From contig JASFTV010000255.1 in assembly GCA_050050615.1 (NCBI GenBank), forward strand, positions 1 through 5,475: a DNA stretch of 5,475 nucleotides. The letters run 5' to 3'. Below, piece after piece: positions 1 to 4,224 of the stretch (the first letter of the stretch is position 1; every line of letters starts with the position of its first letter). Position numbers and translations under genes: made by a program. The stretch is from JASFTV01 sp050050615. GTDB taxonomy: Bacteria > Desulfobacterota > DSM-4660 > Desulfatiglandales > HGW-15. Below the pieces are notes generated by a model. The model searched no databases. It saw only the letters and a program-made list of their open reading frames with translations, and was not told the DNA's origin.

Positions 1-46
1 TATATTGTCGGTCAGGGTATTTTTCAAAGATGTCACCTAGAGACAT
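1..46 (-). CDS. 5' end of an unidentified gene, cut by the left edge
   Basis: Only the first 15 codons are in the window. They read MSLGDIFEKYPDRQY and continue past base 1. The start is well supported: on the minus strand AAAAAGGAGG precedes the ATG at 46-44 with a 4-nt gap (ATTT), one of the strongest Shine-Dalgarno sites in the window. The gene lies 91 nt downstream of the 95-residue small-protein gene on the same strand, so it is probably the next gene of the same transcript. The peptide is too short to assign. The pattern 'I-F-E-K-Y-P' loosely recalls the N-terminus of NuoE/HndA-type thioredoxin-like ferredoxin subunits, but that is a guess from a few residues and should not be used as an annotation. 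Confidence 0.6.
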   Translation of the reverse strand, partial: MSLGDIFEKYPDRQY

Positions 47-60
47 AAATCCTCCTTTTT
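47..60 (-). promoter_or_regulatory. Strong ribosome binding site of the left-edge gene
   Basis: Reading the minus strand, AAAAAGGAGGATTT stands directly before the ATG at 46-44. The AAGGAGG core matches the anti-Shine-Dalgarno consensus. This site is the main reason to believe in the truncated gene. Confidence 0.7.
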
Positions 61-137
61 AACGAAATAAGGCTTCAGAAAATAGATTCAGTGGGTTGTT
101 GTTCAGGCAGGACGCCGCGAAAAACCAGCTTGACGCT

Positions 138-425
138 TTAGTACATACTATCCACAAAGTCCTTTTCTCTGAGCATCCTCCGTTTCCAGGTTGTGATCTG
201 TGGCACAACATGCGGGAGTAGGCGGAGGGAGTAATAAGGCGGCAGTATAGGGATGCCGAGCATGTCCCCCATGGTGATGAGGATAAAGAGGTGCTCCATG
301 CTGGAGCGTGTCTTAAGCGCATGCCTTGCCATGCCATGGGTGGCCATGCCGTAAGTAAAATCTCTAAAAAACCCTACAACACCTCCCGATTTTTTCTTTT
401 TTTTCTCTGGTTCTTTCTCTGCCAT
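138..425 (-). CDS. Small conserved-type protein of unknown function (95 aa), paralogue of the upstream 85-aa gene
   Basis: I do not recognise a named family. The 95-residue product has a very lysine-rich N-terminus (residues 4-12, KEPEKKKKK), a middle with GFFRDF and repeated G-M pairs (residues 18-33), a hydrophobic stretch from about 44 to 74 (SMEHLF, then LGIPILPPYYSLRLLP), and a charged C-terminal end (WKRRMLREKDF). The hydrophobic part contains prolines and charges, so it looks more like a membrane-associated or buried segment than a clean transmembrane helix; no signal peptide is seen. Residues 43-95 align without gaps to residues 32-84 of the 85-aa product at about 42% identity. That shared sequence is the strongest evidence that this strand is coding, rather than the overlapping plus-strand frame at 291-539. 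AAAAGGGG lies 7 nt before the ATG at 425-423. The lysine codons form an A8-G-A6 run at 404-390. It probably belongs to one transcript with its paralogue and the left-edge gene. Confidence 0.8.
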   Translation of the reverse strand: MAEKEPEKKKKKSGGVVGFFRDFTYGMATHGMARHALKTRSSMEHLFILITMGDMLGIPILPPYYSLRLLPHVVPQITTWKRRMLREKDFVDSMY

Positions 426-516
426 GAGTGCCCCTTTTCTGAAGATCCAATGAAATGTTTCGGAAAACCTGTAAGACTATGGGATCCCGAAATCTATTCT
501 ACACAAACGGAAGAAT

Positions 517-598
517 GGAATATTGGAATAATAGAGTAAAGTACAGCCGAGAAACTTTTCGGGGGCTCCTTCCAGTTAACCCATTGTTCCAATATTCC
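517..598. repeat. Long inverted repeat (16-bp arms, 50-nt loop) between the two small-protein genes
   Basis: The left arm at 517-532 (GGAATATTGGAATAAT) pairs with the right arm at 583-598 (ATTGTTCCAATATTCC). The outer 12 bp are perfect; the next pair is G-T and three more are matched. The loop is 533-582. It fills most of the 196-bp gap between the 85-aa and 95-aa genes and is not followed by a T-run on the minus strand, so a simple terminator is unlikely. Its ATTCC/GGAAT-rich, repetitive wording resembles the short dispersed intergenic repeats seen in many environmental genomes, which is a recollection rather than a search result. It may be a fold-back repeat or an RNA-processing hairpin separating two cistrons. 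Confidence 0.6.
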
Positions 599-621
599 CG
601 CCAGCGCTTGGCGCGTGACTT

Positions 622-879
622 CTAATCCTCAATGTGATCAAAAAAATCCCGCTCTTTCAAAATCCTCTTTTTCCAGGGGTCAAGTCGCCTTGCGTAATAA
701 GGCATGAGTCTCAGGTAGTAATAGTTAAAAAGAGAGGGAAAACCAATAAGTGACCCAAAGACCCCTAGCATAAATAGATTGTCCATGCAACGTTTTTCTG
801 CACGCAAATGGCTCAAAACGCCGTAAAGGAAAAAGCCTTTCAAATATTCCTTCATTGTTCTAAGCCAGGAAAAGAACAA
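622..879 (-). CDS. Small protein of unknown function (85 aa), paralogue of the downstream 95-aa gene
   Basis: No family is recognised. The product runs MFFSWLRTMKEYLKG at the start, has a hydrophobic central region (about 35-60, CMDNLFMLGVFGSLIGFP then NYYYLRLMP), and ends in a charged tail (WKKRILKERDFFDHIED). The shared signature with the neighbouring 95-aa protein is M-[ED]-x-LF-x-L, G, G-x-P, YY-x-LRL-x-P, then WK-[KR]-R-x-L-[KR]-E-[KR]-DF-x-D. The lysine-rich N-terminal extension of the other copy is absent. The start is uncertain: the 85-codon frame begins with TTG at 879-877 behind a weak GGGGG, while an ATG at 855-853 would give 77 residues and fits where similarity to the paralogue begins, but has no clear Shine-Dalgarno site. 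The gene follows cstA by 110 nt on the same strand and may be co-transcribed with it. Confidence 0.75.
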   Translation of the reverse strand: MFFSWLRTMKEYLKGFFLYGVLSHLRAEKRCMDNLFMLGVFGSLIGFPSLFNYYYLRLMPYYARRLDPWKKRILKERDFFDHIED

Positions 880-900
880 TCCATTGCCCCCAGAAGATGT

Positions 901-953
901 AAGGGGTATATTCCCCGGTTGGATTAGGCCCTATCCCGGATGGTATACCCCTT
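901..953. repeat. Inverted repeat downstream of cstA (10-bp perfect arms)
   Basis: AAGGGGTATA at 901-910 is the exact reverse complement of TATACCCCTT at 944-953. The 33-nt interior has smaller self-complementary pieces (CCGG at 915-918 with 936-939; alternatively GGAT at 921-924 with ATCC at 933-936). It lies 36 nt past the cstA stop and 21 nt before the TTG start of the next gene. Read on the minus strand it is followed by ACATCTTC, without a U-run, so it is a poor intrinsic terminator in the direction of transcription; a T4 tract occurs only on the plus-strand side. Copies of CCCCCAG sit outside both arms (887-893 and 957-963). It may act as an mRNA-stabilising or processing hairpin, or be a small repeat element. 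Confidence 0.55.
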
Positions 954-989
954 TTACCCCCAGTATTCTGATGAGTCAAGCACTGTTGA

Positions 990-2651
990 CTAAGCTGGTG
1001 CTTCTTCCGCCTCCGGCGGTGCTGCCGCTACCCCTGCCTTGTGTCTCTTAAATGCTTTCCAGCCGTCATAGGCCAGAATCAAAGCGAGGATAATAAGTAG
1101 AATGGCGATCGCAGCAGCAAACAGATTTCCGAACACCTTTTGACCCTTGAAAGCAGCCGGGATCAGCTTGAAGAATGAGGTATAGAAAAGAGCGCAGACG
1201 GTCGTCACATACATGAAAAACATGGGATAGATGGCGTACCTATAGTTTTTGGCCTTCTGTACGAGAAAAAGGGTCACGAGCAGAAGAGCGAAGCCGGCCA
1301 TGAGCTGATTGGCGCCGCCGAAGAGAACCCAAACGTACAGCCAGGTCCCCGTTTTGATAAGTAACCAAGTAATGGCGAGGGCGACAACAGTGGCTAAATG
1401 AGCATTCTTCGCAATGCCCATGGCATCGCCTAGAAGTTCAGCCGTAGCCACCTTCATGAAACGGAAAACCAGGTTAATAATGGTCAGCGCAAGGATGATG
1501 ATCATCATACCTGCCAAGGCCTTAGCATAGCTCGTTGGGAGTCCGATGGAGGTAATGGCACTTCCAAGGCCGCCGACAAAGATCCCGACCGGGTTACTTA
1601 CCTCTTTAATATAAGCGGCTTTATCGGCAAAGGCCGTGGCGCAGACGATCACTGCGATGATAGAGATCGTAAACTCTGCGAACATGGCTCCTGCGGTGAC
1701 GGGCCTGACATCCATTTCGCTTTCGAGCTGCCTTGAGGTAGCCGTACTCGATACGAGACTATGCCAGCCAGAGATTGCGCCGCAGGCGATGGTCACAAAA
1801 AGAAGCGGCCATAAGGGACCGATACCGATGCTCCAACTGGTGAAGGCCGGGAGGGTCATCGGTTTATGGCCGATAATGAGGCCGATCACCCCAGCAATGA
1901 TTCCAAAGTAAACCACGTATACCGATGAGTAGTTGTAGGGCTGGATAAAGCGCCACACAGGCAGAATGGAGCTGAAATACCCAAACACCAAGACACATAT
2001 CAAAACAAGATTATAAGAAAGGTTAATGTTCCAGACGGTCCCTAACCAGATGGCAACGAAAATGGCCACGATGGCGATAATGGTCGTGGCAATGATGTTA
2101 ACCCGTGCCTTGTAGATCATGTGTCCAACCAAAAAGGCGACTCCAATAACGACCAGCAAAGGGAAGGGGAGAGCAGAGTTCCCACTGACACCTTTTGTAA
2201 TGACATGGCCGAAAGCACACGCGATTAAGAGCAAGTAGAAGTAGACAAAGGTCAGCAGGATTTTCCTGGCTCGGGGGGATATCAGTTTGTACCCGATGGC
2301 CCCAAAGGTGTCTCCATCGCTTCTTACAGAAACCATGGCGCTTGAGAAATCCTGCAACCATCCAATGAAAAATACGCCTAATCCCAGCCAGAGCAAAGCC
2401 GGGACCCACCCCCACTGAAGAGCGACGATAGGACCTATAATCGGCGCAGCTCCGGCTATCGAGTTAAGCTGAAAGCCGTATAACACGTTTTTGTTGGCCG
2501 GCATAAAATCCACGCCGTCCATATACATCTTTGCGGGTGTTGCTCTACCTGGGTCAATTTCAAATACTCTCTTCGCAACGTGTCGAGCATAGACCCAGTA
2601 GCCGAGAACAACGATAACCACCCACCACAGTAAGACCCATAATGAATTCAT
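990..2651 (-). CDS. cstA: CstA-family carbon-starvation transporter (short form, 553 aa)
   Basis: This is an inner-membrane transporter of the CstA family (CstA plus C-terminal CstA_5TM regions). In E. coli its relatives CstA and BtsT take up peptides and/or pyruvate. At 553 residues it is shorter than the roughly 700-residue E. coli proteins. Family hallmarks: DGVDFMPANKNVLYGF at 45-60, SIAGAAPIIGP at 64-74, WGWVPALLWLGLG at 80-92, F-x-GWLQDF at 95-102, ILPVW at 229-233, GAISGWHSLVSS at 291-302, and LFGGANQLMAGFALL at 443-457. Hydrophobic helices span nearly the whole chain, the first at about 3-21, and the cytosolic-looking tail ends in an Ala/Pro/Glu stretch (541-553). The GHHF motif usual in the E. 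coli-type proteins is replaced by GFQL at 59-62, so substrate should not be copied from E. coli. The ATG at 2651-2649 has GAGGAGGG 5 nt upstream. A long non-coding leader precedes it, and small unknown genes follow. Confidence 0.93.
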   Translation of the reverse strand: MNSLWVLLWWVVIVVLGYWVYARHVAKRVFEIDPGRATPAKMYMDGVDFMPANKNVLYGFQLNSIAGAAPIIGPIVALQWGWVPALLWLGLGVFFIGWLQDFSSAMVSVRSDGDTFGAIGYKLISPRARKILLTFVYFYLLLIACAFGHVITKGVSGNSALPFPLLVVIGVAFLVGHMIYKARVNIIATTIIAIVAIFVAIWLGTVWNINLSYNLVLICVLVFGYFSSILPVWRFIQPYNYSSVYVVYFGIIAGVIGLIIGHKPMTLPAFTSWSIGIGPLWPLLFVTIACGAISGWHSLVSSTATSRQLESEMDVRPVTAGAMFAEFTISIIAVIVCATAFADKAAYIKEVSNPVGIFVGGLGSAITSIGLPTSYAKALAGMMIIILALTIINLVFRFMKVATAELLGDAMGIAKNAHLATVVALAITWLLIKTGTWLYVWVLFGGANQLMAGFALLLVTLFLVQKAKNYRYAIYPMFFMYVTTVCALFYTSFFKLIPAAFKGQKVFGNLFAAAIAILLIILALILAYDGWKAFKRHKAGVAAAPPEAEEAPA

Positions 2652-2670
2652 AAGTTCCCTCCTCAGAATT
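2652..2670 (-). promoter_or_regulatory. cstA ribosome binding site inside a small hairpin
   Basis: On the minus strand GAGGAGGG precedes the cstA ATG with 5 nt between (AACTT). The sequences flanking it, GAATT (2670-2666) and AATTC (2649-2645, the last inside the start of the gene), are reverse complements. They would place the Shine-Dalgarno site in a 16-nt loop. The AU-rich 5-bp stem is weak, so any effect on translation would be modest unless a protein stabilises it. Confidence 0.6.
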
Positions 2671-2855
2671 GCTCAAGAACCAAGAGAGCAATGACTTATT
2701 CATCTAACTGCACTAAACCCGGCTGCGGTCATGCCGGCCCGGATATTCAGGATCGAATCCCCATTGAAGAATCTGGCGTTCGACGTTTTGAATTAGGGGC
2801 AGTGAACAATGCAGAAAATGGTTATGAAAAAAGAAGATGAACTTACAGAAGTTGA

Positions 2856-2952
2856 TGTCACCTCCTCAGTCTTGGAAGAAAGGGTTATGAAGATTCGTTG
2901 CTAAGCGACTGGGCCTAAACGAAGACAAAGACCTACCTTCTTGTCACCTCCT
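2856..2952 (-). repeat. Two direct copies of AGGAGGTGACA in the cstA leader
   Basis: The 11-mer occurs at 2866-2856 and 2952-2942 on the minus strand, 86 bp apart. GGAGGTGA is perfectly complementary to the usual 3' end of 16S rRNA. No start codon follows within normal spacing at either copy, so they may be relics of lost leader peptides, ribosome standby sites, or GGA-containing sites for an RNA-binding protein. Confidence 0.55.
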
Positions 2953-3015
2953 TTCTGAAGCGTGATTTCTTGGATAGACAAAGCAGGCAAAGATAAGCTA
3001 ATCAATATGAATCTC

Positions 3016-3044
3016 CTTTAACATAAAATAATTTCAAATGTCAA
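3016..3044 (-). promoter_or_regulatory. Possible sigma70-type promoter for cstA
   Basis: On the minus strand a perfect TTGACA (3044-3039) is followed after 17 nt by TTAAAG (3021-3016). The -35 match and spacing are ideal but the -10 matches only three of six consensus bases. The AT-rich spacer and its position between the upstream gene's hairpin and cstA favour a promoter. It would give a leader of about 360 nt. Confidence 0.3.
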
Positions 3045-3139
3045 GGGTAAAGGGGGCTTCAATCGTCAATCCATAGAAACCAACACGCCGTTACTAAAAT
3101 ACTCCATTACTCCGCTTTATCCAACATCAGAACAGGAGA

Positions 3140-3161
3140 CGATGCACGTCAGAGTGCATCG
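3140..3161 (-). terminator. Hairpin after the alcohol dehydrogenase, possible weak terminator
   Basis: CGATGCAC and GTGCATCG form a perfect 8-bp stem with a 6-nt loop, beginning 4 nt after the TAG at 3168-3166. On the minus strand the following bases are TCTCCTGTTCT: pyrimidine-rich but without a true U-run. It may terminate or only attenuate, or protect the mRNA 3' end. Its place immediately after the gene supports a 3'-end role. Confidence 0.5.
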
Positions 3162-3165
3162 GTTG

Positions 3166-4221
3166 CTAGATTTGGACTTTTAAGACCCCCGCCCCCTGCA
3201 TTTTCCCTTGTTTGAGCAGAACCAGAGCCTGATTCGCCTCCCCCAGATCAAACTCCCGGATCTCCGGTCTGATTCCAATTTCAGCGGCTAAAGGCAAAAA
3301 TTCGACCGCATCACGCCTGGACACGTTGGCTACGCTCTTTATCTCTTTCTCATGCCAGACATAGTCCGCATACTCTAACGGAGGAAGGGGCTCTATCTTG
3401 CGAATTGCATTGATTGCGACCCTTCCTCCTTTTCTCAAAACCCTGAGGGCTTCTTTTACGGGTTCTCCAACAGGGGTGAAGTCGATGGCACTATCAAGCT
3501 TTTCAGGTGGCGTATCTCCAGTGGCGCCAACCCAGTCTGCTCCCAATCTCTTGGCAAGATCTTGATGATCTTTCTGCCCTTTTCTGGTAAAAACGAAGAC
3601 CCGACAGTCCCAATGCTTTGCCACCTGAATGGCGATGTGCGCTGACGCGCCGAAGCCATAAAGGCCAAGGATGCCCCCCGGTTCTATCCGGGAAAGCCTT
3701 AAAGCCCTGTAGCCAATGACACCGGCGCATAAAAGGGGGGCAGCTTGCGCATCGGAAAAGCTTTCAGGAATAGGGTAGGCGAAGTCTTCAGAAACAACGG
3801 TATGCTGGGCGTAGCCGCCATTGGCATGGAGACCCGTAGCCTGAAAATGATCGCACAAGTTTTCGTCACCTTTGTCGCAGAATCTGCATTTTCCGCAGCT
3901 TGAGTGAATCCATGCAATCCCCACACGATCCCCGGGAACGAACTTGCTCGCCTCCGGCCCCGACATCTCTACCTGTCCGACAATTTCATGGCCCAAGACG
4001 ACAGGGAACGTTGGTGGAATGAGTCTGCCCTCGATCTCGTCGAGTTCAGTATGGCAGATCCCGCAGGCGGAGACCTTCACCAGAATTTGCCTGGGCCCCG
4101 GTACAGGGTCAGGCAGGTCCGCCATCTCCAAAGCGGTTTTTTTGAGAGGTAACTCAGGCCTTTTCCTGGACTCCCCTTCGGTTTCGATCTCGCAGAATTC
4201 CTTCAGGACCATCGCTTTCAT
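3166..4221 (-). CDS. Zinc-dependent alcohol dehydrogenase, medium-chain family (351 aa)
   Basis: A cytosolic NAD(P)-dependent alcohol/aldehyde oxidoreductase of the medium-chain dehydrogenase superfamily, of normal full length. The N-terminal GroES-like domain carries the catalytic zinc ligands Cys56 (in ACGICHTEL), His78 (GHEI, followed by Glu79) and Cys165 (PLLCAG). The structural zinc lobe has Cys109, Cys112, Cys115 and Cys123 (CGKCRFC...NLC). The Rossmann domain starts with GLYGFGASAH at 186-195; the second strand ends in FTRKG (211-215), an Arg where strict NAD enzymes usually have Asp, so NADP use is possible. All metal ligands are present, so it should be active. The layout resembles the 'zinc-binding alcohol dehydrogenase family' group (TIGR02822-like), whose physiological substrate is not settled. 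The ATG at 4221-4219 lies 3 nt after the stop of the FHA-GAF-PAS gene; the weak AGAGAG about 10 nt upstream sits within that gene, suggesting translational coupling. A hairpin follows its stop. Confidence 0.92.
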   Translation of the reverse strand: MKAMVLKEFCEIETEGESRKRPELPLKKTALEMADLPDPVPGPRQILVKVSACGICHTELDEIEGRLIPPTFPVVLGHEIVGQVEMSGPEASKFVPGDRVGIAWIHSSCGKCRFCDKGDENLCDHFQATGLHANGGYAQHTVVSEDFAYPIPESFSDAQAAPLLCAGVIGYRALRLSRIEPGGILGLYGFGASAHIAIQVAKHWDCRVFVFTRKGQKDHQDLAKRLGADWVGATGDTPPEKLDSAIDFTPVGEPVKEALRVLRKGGRVAINAIRKIEPLPPLEYADYVWHEKEIKSVANVSRRDAVEFLPLAAEIGIRPEIREFDLGEANQALVLLKQGKMQGAGVLKVQI

Positions 4222-4224
4222 TTT

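Larger units (their letters stand above)
2653..3138 (-). other. Long intergenic region: leader of cstA, no convincing gene
   Basis: This stretch separates the alcohol dehydrogenase from cstA. I see no convincing gene. A plus-strand frame of 49 codons (2691-2840) and one of 31 codons (2809-2904) are open but lack good ribosome binding sites. The minus strand holds two copies of AGGAGGTGACA (2952-2942 and 2866-2856), each an ideal Shine-Dalgarno sequence with no ATG/GTG/TTG at proper distance, plus the true cstA site at 2664-2657. A GC-rich inverted repeat, CCGGC at 2719-2723 with GCCGG at 2733-2737, lies about 70-85 nt upstream of the cstA start. The part at 3090-3120 contains a repetitive wording (ATACTCCATTACTCCG) like a decayed intergenic repeat. 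The region is best read as an untranslated leader and promoter zone; no known riboswitch was recognised. Confidence 0.5.

Noticed and set aside
458..492. Short inverted repeat TTTCGG / CCGAAA in the gap before the 95-aa gene
   Set aside because: Six-base arms with a 23-nt loop are expected by chance and there is no T-run or operator context.
291..539. Plus-strand open frame of 82 codons overlapping the 95-aa gene
   Set aside because: It lies antisense to the 95-aa gene, which is supported by its paralogue, and it runs into the repetitive 517-532 arm. The product has no recognisable features.
852..884. Ten-residue frame (MDCSFPGLEQ) whose TGA overlaps an ATG of the 85-aa gene
   Set aside because: The only Shine-Dalgarno-like sequence is 2 nt from its ATG, too close to work. 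It is too short to judge without conservation data.
2098..2415. Minus-strand frame of 105 codons in another phase within cstA
   Set aside because: It lies entirely within the clearly coding cstA frame and its product shows no family features.
2741..2765. T-arm-like string (GGATCGAATCCC) suggesting a tRNA
   Set aside because: The five-base T stem cannot be formed, the loop lacks TTC, and no acceptor, D or anticodon arms fit around it.
2940..2957. TCACCTCCTTTCT on the plus strand, identical to a typical 16S rRNA 3' end
   Set aside because: No other 16S sequence lies upstream. It is simply the complement of a Shine-Dalgarno-like sequence on the minus strand.
3456..3926. Several 70-75-codon minus-strand frames and plus-strand frames over the alcohol dehydrogenase
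   Set aside because: All are shadows of the dehydrogenase, which has complete zinc and nucleotide-binding motifs.
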